From: Acidimicrobiales bacterium
Lineage (GTDB): Bacteria > Actinomycetota > Acidimicrobiia > Acidimicrobiales > Palsa-688
Direction: 5' to 3'
Assembly (NCBI GenBank): GCA_035533095.1
Contig: DATLUM010000054.1
Coordinates: 62,001-126,000, forward strand
Length of the DNA stretch: 64,000 nucleotides
Shown: positions 17,484 through 24,308 of the stretch, piece after piece
Position numbering within the stretch: the first letter of the stretch is position 1
How the letters are laid out: each line of letters begins with the position of its first letter
Translations under genes and position numbers: made by a program
The notes under the pieces: generated by a model
The model's input: only the letters and a program-made list of their open reading frames with translations
Database searches by the model: none
Told to the model about the DNA's origin: nothing

Positions 17484-18458
17484 ATGGCACAGGTCAACAC
17501 GATCAAGGGACCGGTGGACACCTCGCAGCTCGGCCCCACGTTGATGCACGAGCACGTCTTCGTGCTCCAGCCAGACCTACTGCAGAACTACCCGGACCCT
17601 TGGGACGAGAAGGAGCGGGTCGGCGACGCCATCGAGAAACTCCGGCGCCTTGCTGCGCTCGGGATCAAGACGATCGTCGATCCCACCGTGGTCGGCCTCG
17701 GGCGCTACATCCCCCGACTCCAGCGGATCAATGACGAAGTCGACATCAACATCGTCGCCGCGACCGGGCTGTACACCTACAACGACATCCCCCACACCTT
17801 CCACTACGTCGGTCCCGGCACGATGGTCGGTGGTGACGACCCGATGGTCGACATGTTCGTCCGCGACATCCAGGAGGGGATAGCGGGGACAGGGGTGAAG
17901 GCGGCGTTCCTCAAGTGCGCCATCGATGAGCCGGGCCTCACACCAGGAGTTGAGAGGGTGATGCGCGCCGTCGCGAAAGCCCATCGCGCGACGGGTGCTC
18001 CAATCACGGTCCACACCTTCGTCGGGAATCAGAGCGGCCTCATCGCACAGAAGGTGTTCTCCGAGGAAGGAGTGGATCTTTCGCGGGTCGTGATCGGCCA
18101 TAGCGGCGACTCGACCGATCTCGACTACCTGCGCGCCCTCGCCGACGCCGGGTCCTTTCTCGGCATGGATCGCTTTGGTATCGACGTGATTCTCCCCACG
18201 TCGGACCGCGTGGCGACGGTGGCGGCTCTGTGCAAGGACGGCTACGCCGACAGGATCGTCCTGGCCCACGACGCGTCGTGCTTCATCGACTGGTTCAACC
18301 CGGACATGATCAAGGCGATTGCGCCCAACTGGAACTACGAGCACATCTCCAACGACGTGATCCCGGCGCTGCGCGAGGCAGGGGTCACCGAAGATCAGAT
18401 CACGACGATGATGGAGGCGAATCCGCGCAACTACTTCGAGAAGGTGAGCGCCTACTGA
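17484..18458 (+). CDS. Phosphotriesterase-family hydrolase
   Basis: 324-residue amidohydrolase-fold enzyme of the phosphotriesterase family. Metal ligands are visible in order: H22-x-H24 (MHEHVF), bridging carbamylated Lys K144 (AAFLKCAID), H177, H206 (VIGHSGD) and D263 (LAHDAS). Members are lactonases, aryldialkylphosphatases or related esterases; lactonase activity is common but not shown here. ATG at 17484 is chosen because the protein begins just before strand 1; the upstream 180 bases are the promoter region shared with the divergent importer operon. Confidence 0.9.
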   Translation: MAQVNTIKGPVDTSQLGPTLMHEHVFVLQPDLLQNYPDPWDEKERVGDAIEKLRRLAALGIKTIVDPTVVGLGRYIPRLQRINDEVDINIVAATGLYTYNDIPHTFHYVGPGTMVGGDDPMVDMFVRDIQEGIAGTGVKAAFLKCAIDEPGLTPGVERVMRAVAKAHRATGAPITVHTFVGNQSGLIAQKVFSEEGVDLSRVVIGHSGDSTDLDYLRALADAGSFLGMDRFGIDVILPTSDRVATVAALCKDGYADRIVLAHDASCFIDWFNPDMIKAIAPNWNYEHISNDVIPALREAGVTEDQITTMMEANPRNYFEKVSAY

Positions 18459-18503
18459 ACCTCGCCGGCAGCGTCTCGTGCCGGGCCGTGGCTGCAGAAG
18501 GGT

Positions 18504-19004
18504 TCAGTCGCTCTGCCTCGGGTTGGCGGCGACCCAGTCCGGCCATGGCGTGGGGGGCGCCCCGCTGATCTGGCCGACGAACTCGCCGAAGTACCAGCGC
18601 CGCAGATCGAGTGCATCCGGCGGAGTGGCCAGCGTGAGCAGGTGCTCGCCCGCGAGGCAGTAGCTGTCCGCCGCGTCGAGGGCTTCACCCAGCCGGATGG
18701 CCGCCTTCGCCACCGAAGAGGGCATCCGGTACACGAGATCGACGCTCGTGGCTCCGTTTTCGCGCGCCTCCAGCACCTTTGCGTCCTGCTCGAGGGTGGT
18801 GCCCGCGAAGTCGCGCTGTATCTCCTCGACCAGGTCCAGAAGTTGGCGTGGCACGTGGGTCCGGGGTCCCTGTTCGCTCGCGGCCGCGATGAGCATGAAC
18901 TCTCTCAGGAGGTCGTCGAGGTGTTCCTGGGCGCGCTGATGGATCTGAACGGGGAACCCGATGATCGAGACTTCGCAGAGGTCCTCCTCCGAGACGCCCC
19001 TCAC
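18504..19004 (-). CDS. Conserved protein of unknown function next to an anti-sigma-type ATPase
   Basis: 166 residues, mostly helical, acidic, no membrane segment or signal. It starts on the last four bases of the ATPase gene (ATGA overlap), so the two are co-translated. Motifs such as GFPVQIHQRAQEHLDDLLREF and PDALDLRRWYFGEFVGQI are distinctive but I cannot assign a family with certainty. Given the partner, it may be its regulator or binding partner. Confidence 0.7.
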   Translation of the reverse strand: MRGVSEEDLCEVSIIGFPVQIHQRAQEHLDDLLREFMLIAAASEQGPRTHVPRQLLDLVEEIQRDFAGTTLEQDAKVLEARENGATSVDLVYRMPSSVAKAAIRLGEALDAADSYCLAGEHLLTLATPPDALDLRRWYFGEFVGQISGAPPTPWPDWVAANPRQSD

Positions 19005-19501
19005 GCCGTGCTCTGGAAAACTGAGAGGTTCGACAGGCCGGTGCGCGAGGCCGGGCTCGCCGAGGTCTCCTCCATGGCGTCGTCGACGTCGTCATCGATG
19101 CTGACCAGATGTCGCATACCGCGTCGTGCCGGACCAGACCGCAACGTGCACCAGACCGTCTTGCCGCCCGGCCACGTCTCCGCGCCCCACTCGTCGGCCA
19201 GGGTGGCTACCAGCCGGAGCCCGCGGCCGGTCGTTGCCTGTGCGCTGTGCGACTTGGTCATCGGGCTTCTCGGTGAGCTGTCCGAAACGCGGATCTGAAA
19301 CACGTCCGACTCGTATATGAGCTCGACCACGAATGGGGTCACCGCGTGTATGACGCAATTCGTCGCAAGCTCACTCACCACCTGGCATGCCTCGAACTCC
19401 AGATCCTCCGCTTGCATGTCTATCAGGGCACGGCGAACGAAGCGGCGGGCTTCACCAACGCTGGCGAGGTCAGCCCCGAAACCGGCGCTGGCATGACTCA
19501 T
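19001..19501 (-). CDS. ATP-binding anti-sigma factor (RsbW/SpoIIAB-like kinase)
   Basis: 166 residues with a GHKL HATPase_c_2 domain. N-box SELATNCVIHA, G1-type DSSPRSP and G2 GRGLRLVATLADEWG are visible. Such stand-alone proteins bind sigma factors or phosphorylate anti-anti-sigma proteins, usually in stress signalling. GTG at 19504 directly precedes the ATG used here. The integrated element begins 50 bases upstream; this gene belongs to the host. Confidence 0.85.
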   Translation of the reverse strand: MSHASAGFGADLASVGEARRFVRRALIDMQAEDLEFEACQVVSELATNCVIHAVTPFVVELIYESDVFQIRVSDSSPRSPMTKSHSAQATTGRGLRLVATLADEWGAETWPGGKTVWCTLRSGPARRGMRHLVSIDDDVDDAMEETSASPASRTGLSNLSVFQSTA

Positions 19502-19552
19502 CACAGGGCAGCGTAGGTCGTGTCACGAAACCTCGCACGGTGCCATTGTCGG

Positions 19553-19601
19553 GTGGCTGGCGGGGGAGGACTCGAACCTCCAACATCCGGATCCAAAGTC
19601 C
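19553..19601. repeat. attL core (49 bp)
   Basis: Identical, base for base, to 34942-34990. It is the anticodon-loop-to-3'-end part of tRNA-Gln, left behind as a non-functional half at this end; the next base differs (C here, G at the right end). Confidence 0.92.
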
Positions 19602-19716
19602 CGCCCGAGTCGTGAGGTTTAGAACGGTCTGAAGCGTTCTGGCAGGTCAGCGGGGGTGCCGGGAACTACATCGTTGTGGCTAGTTGGGTCCCGAGAGGGT
19701 GGCGCGGTGAAGTTCC

Positions 19717-19737
19717 GTTGACAAATCCGTTGACAAG
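19717..19737. promoter_or_regulatory. Candidate integrase arm-type sites, left arm
   Basis: Direct repeat GTTGACAAA (19717) and GTTGACAAG (19729), 12 bases apart, 116 bases inside the left core. The same pair in the same order and orientation occurs 56 bases inside the right core, as expected of the two arms of attP. A -35-like TTGACA hexamer is contained in the repeat, so promoter function is an alternative. Confidence 0.5.
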
Positions 19738-19763
19738 ACGCAAGCGGGGGGCAAGGTTGCACT

Positions 19764-19819
19764 AGGAACGTGATGGCGCATTCTTTCCAAACCCCCTGAG
19801 AGAGGTAGCCCCTCCAAAA
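19764..19819. repeat. 56-bp direct repeat with hairpin, copy 1
   Basis: Identical to 22122-22177. It ends in CCCTCC, which can pair with GGAGGG about 20 bases downstream in the diverged continuation, giving a stable stem. The stretch 19602-19901 otherwise holds no gene that I can support. Confidence 0.85.
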
Positions 19820-19901
19820 AAGCGCGGAACCCCAGGGAGGGGGTGCCTCGTGTGCACGGGCCACGCGGCACTCCCCCTCCCCCTGCCCTCAGGCCGGGGT
19901 T

Positions 19902-20186
19902 TTACTGCCCGTCGCGCATCTGAGGCAAAGCTTCAGCGACCGCAGGAGCAGACCCGAGTTTCTGGTTCATTGCGATCAGCTCCTTCCAGATCAACTGGAG
20001 CAAGTATCCATTCGCCAGGTCGGCAGCCGCAGTCGCCATCGTCGCATGGCGCGTCTCGGCATCCAATCGGCCGCCCTTCCCCGCTCGCTGAAGTTGGTCA
20101 ATAGCTTGCGCTCGGTACTCGTCGATAAGTTGGGCGGTCGTCTTTGGCGGTGCCGGCGCCGGCACCGCCTTCTTCCCGAATGGCAT
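19902..20186 (-). CDS. Small element protein, function unknown
   Basis: 94 residues. A basic start (MPFGKKAVPAPAPP), then predicted helices with TTAQLIDEYRAQAIDQLQRAGKGGRL; no known domain. A purine-rich site (CGGAGGTAAGCC) precedes the ATG. Transcribed toward the left end. Confidence 0.6.
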   Translation of the reverse strand: MPFGKKAVPAPAPPKTTAQLIDEYRAQAIDQLQRAGKGGRLDAETRHATMATAAADLANGYLLQLIWKELIAMNQKLGSAPAVAEALPQMRDGQ

Positions 20187-20232
20187 GGCTTACCTCCGTT
20201 GCGGATGCTTCCCGCCGAGTCTCGCGCGCTCA

Positions 20233-20364
20233 CTACGCTGCGCGTCTCCCGGCCCGGATCGCTCGACGCTCCCGTTGGGTGAGCCCGGCCCATATCCCGT
20301 CCAAGTCCGCTCCTTGCTCAAGGGGACCAGCTACAGGGTGACCCGAATAGGACCCAAAGGCAAT
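20233..20364 (-). pseudogene. WhiB-like C-terminal fragment, copy 2
   Basis: A 43-codon open stretch ending EQGADLDGIWAGLTQRERR-AIRAGRRAA. The G[VI]W[AG]GL-x-[EQ]RER turn and basic tail are the DNA-binding end of WhiB-family regulators. The iron-sulfur cysteine region is missing and there is no ATG, GTG or TTG in frame before the upstream stop; only an ATT preceded by GAGGAG. Either a remnant, a very short protein with a rare start, or part of a frameshifted product. Compare 21188-21319. Confidence 0.45.
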
Positions 20365-20369
20365 CTCCT

Positions 20370-20933
20370 CTAACCCGGCGCGTCCTCGTCTGATTCGGCG
20401 AGAAGTTCGGCCGAGTAGAGGAGGTACTTCCCATCCTCCGGATCGGTCGTCGCGGGAATGCCTAGCGTCTTGTTGACGCTCTGCATCTTGCCGTTCTTGC
20501 GGTGGACGCTTGATCTAACCCTTGTGGCCCCTGCGGCCGAGCAGTTGTCAAGCACCTGGCGCTTCAGGTCCGTCGCTATCCCGTTGTTTTGCTTAGGGAC
20601 GGCTACACCGATCGAGTAGATGACACCGAACCCCTGGTCGTCGCGGTACGTATAGACAACGACGCCAATGATGCTTCCATCCTCTACGGCGACAAGACAG
20701 TCAAGGGTTTCGTCCGCGCCGAGATCGTCGACCGCCTCATGCAGAACGGTCTGCGCATGCATCGCGTACGACCCCGAGCGCGACTTGGCGCAGCGAAAGG
20801 CCTTGATCTCCTCGACGTCCGCAGGACTCCACCTGCGGATCTCCCAAACGGGCCGCGCCAGGCGTTCAGATGGCCCGGGACGGGTGCGTATACACCGGGC
20901 TGGTGGCGGCGAGCAGGGCCTCGATCGCGGCAA
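20370..20933 (-). CDS. GNAT-family acetyltransferase-like protein
   Basis: 187 residues if the ATG at 20933 is used. The N-terminal 30 residues overlap another small gene and look non-native, so translation may begin later with a rare codon near LARPVWEIRRWS. The rest has the GNAT pattern: EIRRWSPADVEEIKAF, IIGVVVYTYRDDQGFGVIYSIGVAVPKQNNGIATDLKRQVLD (acetyl-CoA loop region). Acetyl acceptor unknown; such genes are frequent cargo or anti-host factors in phage elements. Confidence 0.62.
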   Translation of the reverse strand: MPRSRPCSPPPARCIRTRPGPSERLARPVWEIRRWSPADVEEIKAFRCAKSRSGSYAMHAQTVLHEAVDDLGADETLDCLVAVEDGSIIGVVVYTYRDDQGFGVIYSIGVAVPKQNNGIATDLKRQVLDNCSAAGATRVRSSVHRKNGKMQSVNKTLGIPATTDPEDGKYLLYSAELLAESDEDAPG

Positions 20934-20991
20934 GCTGAGCGGCGCTCAGCGGCGCGCCCTTGCCCAACTTTCCGTCCTTCGACCTGCCCAA
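20866..20991 (-). CDS. 41-residue element protein
   Basis: TTG start eight bases after a perfect GGAGG. Product begins MGRSKDGKLGKGAPLSAAQL and continues with an Ala-rich helix. It overlaps the 5' end of the GNAT frame and probably couples to it. No family recognised. Confidence 0.5.
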   Translation of the reverse strand: MGRSKDGKLGKGAPLSAAQLAAIEALLAATSPVYTHPSRAI

Positions 20992-21187
20992 GGCCCTCAC
21001 CTCCGCACTATCGGTTGTCTGCCTGTTGTCACTTTAAATGATGTGTTCCCAATACAGAAGGCCCGGAAGTCCATTTCTTTCATCGTTTCTTCTGTTCGTT
21101 TCTATCTCTATCATAGATGGCGTACCGGGGGGATTGACCTTAGCCCGGATGGCACCGATCGGCCTCGGGCGACTTCTCGCTCTTCTC

Positions 21188-21319
21188 TTAGGCGGCGCGC
21201 CGGTCGGCCCTGATCTGCCGCCGCTCCCGTTCGTCCAGACCGCCCCAGACACCCGCAAGCTCCGCTCCCTGTTCCGGGCTCCACGCGCGGCACTGCGAGT
21301 ACGAGACGCGGATGATCGC
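21188..21319 (-). pseudogene. WhiB-like C-terminal fragment, copy 1
   Basis: Open stretch of 43 codons with QCRAWSPEQGAELAGVWGGL followed by DERERRQIRADRRAA. The GVWGGL-DERER turn is the WhiB signature for sigma-factor/DNA contact. One Cys remains; the other three cluster ligands are absent and no normal start codon is in frame. The reading is paralogous to 20233-20364 at the same length. The rest of 20992-21336 shows no other gene. Confidence 0.5.
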
Positions 21320-21336
21320 TCAAGGCGAACCGAAAC

Positions 21337-21615
21337 CTAAGAGCTAGGAGGCGCGTCCCCCGGCTTGTACTGCGTGTACTCAGACGATCCGCAACCAGGA
21401 CAGCGGGCGTTGCTCAGAACACGCTCCTGCTGGCCCTGAAGGGCCATTGACTGCATCGAATAGCGCTCCCGCTGCTTGCCGATGGCGAAGAGCGAGGCCC
21501 GGCCCATCGCCTTCACCTGGGAGCCCCTTGGCGCCTTCTCGGTCGCCCATTCCTTTGGCAGTAGCCACCGGTTGCCGCAGTTGTTGCAGATCCTCGTGTA
21601 GTCCTTGGCTGCCAT
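21337..21615 (-). CDS. Zinc-ribbon protein of the element
   Basis: 92 residues with two cysteine pairs, CNNCG near residue 10 and CPGCG near residue 72, the layout of a rubredoxin-like zinc ribbon split by a helical insert (RGSQVKAMGRASLFAIGKQRERY). Probably binds nucleic acid or protein. No family name can be given. Confidence 0.7.
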   Translation of the reverse strand: MAAKDYTRICNNCGNRWLLPKEWATEKAPRGSQVKAMGRASLFAIGKQRERYSMQSMALQGQQERVLSNARCPGCGSSEYTQYKPGDAPPSS

Positions 21616-21731
21616 ACCGGCCCTCCCCCGTCGCCCCGCTGGCCCCGTCCGGGAGCCTACGCCGCGCGCGAGCGTCGTTTTAGGGCCGAAGGACCCTACC
21701 GGCGTAACGGCGCGAAGCCGACAATAAGGAA

Positions 21732-21881
21732 GTGGAACAACTATCGCTTAACGATGTTCGCTTCTTGCTCGACGAGATGGCGGAGTGGCGGGTGCTCATC
21801 CCCTTCGACGCGGCGGAGCTAGTCCGATATCAACGCCTCTGCGAACTTGAGCAGGAGATGATCCACGCTCAGTCAAGGTGA
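21732..21881 (+). CDS. 49-residue element protein
   Basis: GTG start after AAGGAA. Acidic helical product starting MEQLSLNDVRFLLDEMAEWR. The last four bases (GTGA) are the start of the next small gene, so the pair is co-translated. Not recognised. Confidence 0.55.
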   Translation: MEQLSLNDVRFLLDEMAEWRVLIPFDAAELVRYQRLCELEQEMIHAQSR

Positions 21882-22006
21882 CCCAGGGTGAGCCGTACAC
21901 GTCGACCGACTGTCGTATCGGGGACCACACGAGCTGCCAGGAGAGGCGGATCGCCCCGCACTGCGCCTGCCCTTGCCACCCCGAGGAACCAACGAAGTCT
22001 CGCTAG
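21878..22006 (+). CDS. 42-residue cysteine-rich element protein
   Basis: Five Cys and three His in 42 residues, ending HCACPCHPEEP, with earlier DCRIGDHTSC. The density suggests one bound zinc. GTG start overlapping the previous stop. Small Cys-rich proteins of this style are common in actinophage genomes; function unknown. Confidence 0.55.
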   Translation: MTQGEPYTSTDCRIGDHTSCQERRIAPHCACPCHPEEPTKSR

Positions 22007-22121
22007 GCCGGTCGGTCGGTCGAGCCGATTCGGTTAGCAGCGCTAACTGGCGGCGGTCCGGGCCCACCCGTAACGTCCACTCCGCGGGGACGCGCCCGGC
22101 TACCAAATCTCACCACCTGGA

Positions 22122-22177
22122 AGGAACGTGATGGCGCATTCTTTCCAAACCCCCTGAGAGAGGTAGCCCCTCCAAAA
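22122..22177. repeat. 56-bp direct repeat with hairpin, copy 2
   Basis: Same 56 bases as 19764-19819. Here CCCCTCC (22168-22174 region) pairs with GGAGGGG about 17 bases later to form a compact stem without a long T-run. Nothing else is identifiable in 22007-22275. Confidence 0.85.
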
Positions 22178-22275
22178 GCGCGAACTCCACGGAGGGGCGT
22201 GCCTTGTGCTTCGTCCACTCGGCACGCCCCTCCCTCCACTGAGATGTCTCCCGGCCGGCGTTGGCAGACGGTCGA

Positions 22276-22473
22276 CTAGTCGGGCGGTAGCCGGCCGGTC
22301 TCGCGCGCCCATGCCTCCACGTCCCGCCAGTCCCACACGAGCCCGGCTCTCAGCCGCGCGACCGGCTGGGGGAAGTCGTCATAGCGAGCGATCCAGTCGT
22401 GCACGAGAGAGGCGTGACGGGCCCCCAGGCGCTCCGCTATCTCGGATGCCCCTACAAGTTGGTCGGCAGGCAC
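22276..22473 (-). CDS. Excisionase-like helix-turn-helix protein
   Basis: 65 residues from the GTG at 22473. LVGASEIAERLGARHASLVHDWIARYDDFPQPVARLRAGLVWDW matches the MerR/AlpA-type winged helix used by excisionases and small phage regulators: ASEIAERLG turn, then a W-rich wing and the DVEAWARETG recognition end. An in-frame ATG at 22647 would add 58 unlikely residues over the dyad region. It may be the Xis that works with the integrase. Confidence 0.65.
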   Translation of the reverse strand: MPADQLVGASEIAERLGARHASLVHDWIARYDDFPQPVARLRAGLVWDWRDVEAWARETGRLPPD

Positions 22474-22530
22474 TTCCTTAGCCCCCACGAGTCGGGGAAC
22501 GTAGCCGAGCGGTTCCCGAAGATTGGTTAT

Positions 22531-22584
22531 TGCGGGCGACCACCCGCAGGGCTTATGGTACGTCTTGCGAGGGACCACTCGCAA
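22531..22584. promoter_or_regulatory. Two dyads between divergent element genes
   Basis: TGCGGG-N6-CCCGCA at 22531-22548 and TTGCGA-N8-TCGCAA at 22565-22584, with ACCAC in both loops and centres about 35 bases apart. They lie between the minus-strand HTH gene and the plus-strand five-gene set, a fitting place for operators. Confidence 0.5.
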
Positions 22585-22639
22585 CGGGTCCGGGGGATTC
22601 TGGGGGCCCTTCCCGTACAACCAGAGGGAAAGGGGAAAC

Positions 22640-22978
22640 ATGACCATTCAGGAAGCACGGGTTCCGCTTAGGACCCCGGCGAACGAAACGATCACAGTCG
22701 GAGAGTTGCTCGACACCATCGCCCGGGCGACAGGACTCCACGCCCAAATCCTCGACCCGGCACTCGCAGACGTAAGGCTCTACGCCCGGACGCAGACCGG
22801 GGACTACGTGGACCACGCGTACCTCGATGTCGCCGGGGTCGACGACTCGGGCTATCTGGTGTTCGGCCTTCAGGGCGAGTGCGGCCTGGCTGTGGTCAGT
22901 GTCCCGTCTGGCTCAGAGGGCATCGTTGCGATCCTGGAGGACGCGAGGAACGCCTACGGGACGGACGAGGCGTCGTGA
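22640..22978 (+). CDS. Element protein, paralog of the next gene
   Basis: 112 residues; ATG preceded by AGGGGAAA. It contains ITVGELLDTIARATGLHAQI and SGSEGIVAILEDARNAY. The next protein has the same two blocks, so these arose by duplication. First of five plus-strand genes with ATGA/GTGA overlaps. No known family. Confidence 0.72.
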   Translation: MTIQEARVPLRTPANETITVGELLDTIARATGLHAQILDPALADVRLYARTQTGDYVDHAYLDVAGVDDSGYLVFGLQGECGLAVVSVPSGSEGIVAILEDARNAYGTDEAS

Positions 22979-23328
22979 GCGCCGCGACAGCCGATATCGA
23001 CGTCGCGGCAAAGGAGTCGATCCGCGTCGGGGAGTTGCTCGACACGATCGCTGAGGCGACCGGACTGCGGGCCGATGACCCAGGGCTGCTCAAGGTCCGC
23101 TTGCATGTAGTCGACCAGTTCGGCCGCTTCGCCGACCTTGAGTTCGACAGGATGCTGCTGTCCGAATGGGATCAGGACCGCGACCCGGACATCGTGTTCC
23201 TCGCGACCCGCGAAAGCGATTACGGGCCGATGGTCGCCATCCCGGCCGGCACCGAGGGCATCGCCGACATCCTGTGGGATGCGCACGAGGCCGCGTGGAG
23301 CGACGGCCGCGAGTGGGGCAAGCGATGA
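22975..23328 (+). CDS. Element protein, paralog of the previous gene
   Basis: 117 residues from a GTG overlapping the previous stop. IRVGELLDTIAEATGLRADD and AGTEGIADILWDAHEAAW mirror the blocks in the upstream paralog; the middle (DQFGRFADLEFDRM) corresponds to QTGDYVDHAYLD. Acidic and soluble. Function unknown. Confidence 0.72.
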   Translation: MSAATADIDVAAKESIRVGELLDTIAEATGLRADDPGLLKVRLHVVDQFGRFADLEFDRMLLSEWDQDRDPDIVFLATRESDYGPMVAIPAGTEGIADILWDAHEAAWSDGREWGKR

Positions 23329-23594
23329 GCGCCGCCGACCGCATCACGGCCCTAGAGGCTGAGGTAGCCGAACTGAGGGCGTTCGTGCCAATGCTGGCCC
23401 GGATGGCCTTCTACGAGGCGCTGAACGGGGTGTCGATCCCGGACGCTGTCCGTGCGGTCAACGACTGCTGCGAGCAGGGTGTCATCCCGGAGAGCCGCCG
23501 GTCCGCGGACGAACCGCTCCCCGCTGCCGCTCAGGTTCTCCATGACGCCTACGACAGACGCGAACGGACCCAGCGCGCGAGGAGGGCGTCATGA
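23325..23594 (+). CDS. Element protein with short coiled coil
   Basis: 89 residues. N-terminal heptads (ADRITALEAEVAELRAFVPM) followed by a helical region and a basic tail. ATGA overlap with both neighbours. Function unknown; probably acts in a complex. Confidence 0.68.
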   Translation: MSAADRITALEAEVAELRAFVPMLARMAFYEALNGVSIPDAVRAVNDCCEQGVIPESRRSADEPLPAAAQVLHDAYDRRERTQRARRAS

Positions 23595-24106
23595 GCACCA
23601 CCAGCGCCGCCTTCGACGTGGACCTCGCGGACATCAAGAGGCAGGCCCTACCGGCCGTCGAGGAGCTACTCCGGTTCTCGGCGTGTCTGCCTGGGATCCT
23701 CCGCCTGCACGACTACCTGGACGCCGAGGTGATGGCCCTCTCCGGCGACCCCGAAGCAGGTGAGGCCTACGAGAGTGTCCGGGACCGGTCCGGGGTCACC
23801 GCCGTTCGGCACATGCTGATGCACATTGCCGGCTCAATCGAGGAGATGTTCGACGGGACCGGCTTCTGCACTATCGACAACGCGGGTGATCGTGCCGCTT
23901 TGATCGCCGGGCTCAACCTGCCGGCCCCGGTGCGGGCGGAACTGACCGAGGATTCGAGGGCCTTCCCGTTGCGCGCAGCAGACGACAGCGACGAGGATCC
24001 CGCCCTTGGGCCGGTTCGCAAGGCGTTCGACCTCCTGCGTGAGGCAGAGGCACAGCTCCTCCTCGCCTCCGTCCGTCTGGAGGTGCCACCCGATGACGCC
24101 TCGTAA
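23591..24106 (+). CDS. Acidic element protein
   Basis: 171 residues, helical, strongly acidic in the second half (EDSRAFPLRAADDSDEDPALG). No recognised domain. Overlaps both adjacent genes. Confidence 0.7.
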   Translation: MSTTSAAFDVDLADIKRQALPAVEELLRFSACLPGILRLHDYLDAEVMALSGDPEAGEAYESVRDRSGVTAVRHMLMHIAGSIEEMFDGTGFCTIDNAGDRAALIAGLNLPAPVRAELTEDSRAFPLRAADDSDEDPALGPVRKAFDLLREAEAQLLLASVRLEVPPDDAS

Positions 24107-24308
24107 CCCGCAACCGTCGCGGCCGCTCACGGTCACTGTGCTCGACCCGAAAGCCATCGCCCGCATCGAGCGGCTGACGAAGCTCCTGCTCCCCCGGGGG
24201 TGGCCCGCGCTAACCCAACCGAACCTAACACCAAACGAGGCGCCCCGCTCTTACCGGCGGGGCGTTTCCGCGTTCAGAGCGGCTGAACGATTAGCAAAGG
24301 GTCGTTGA
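24093..24308 (+). CDS. Small basic element protein at the end of the plus-strand set
   Basis: 71 residues. The first 45 (PLTVTVLDPKAIARIERLTKLLLP) look protein-like; the remainder is read through a terminator hairpin and into the 3' end of the convergent gene, so the C-terminus may be incidental. ATG inside the preceding gene. Confidence 0.5.
   Translation: MTPRNPQPSRPLTVTVLDPKAIARIERLTKLLLPRGWPALTQPNLTPNEAPRSYRRGVSAFRAAERLAKGR
24242..24269. terminator. Terminator between convergent element operons
   Basis: Stem CGCCCCGC (24242-24249) / GCGGGGCG (24258-24265) with an 8-base loop, followed by TTTCC. Placed exactly where the plus-strand set and the long minus-strand operon meet. Confidence 0.75.

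Noticed and set aside
19553-19625. A second tRNA-Gln gene at the left end
   Set aside because: Only the anticodon-loop-to-3' half is present; the 5' half is replaced by element DNA, so it is the attL copy.
20589-21213. Plus-strand frames opposite the acetyltransferase-like gene
   Set aside because: No ribosome sites, low-complexity composition, and the minus strand carries motif-bearing genes.
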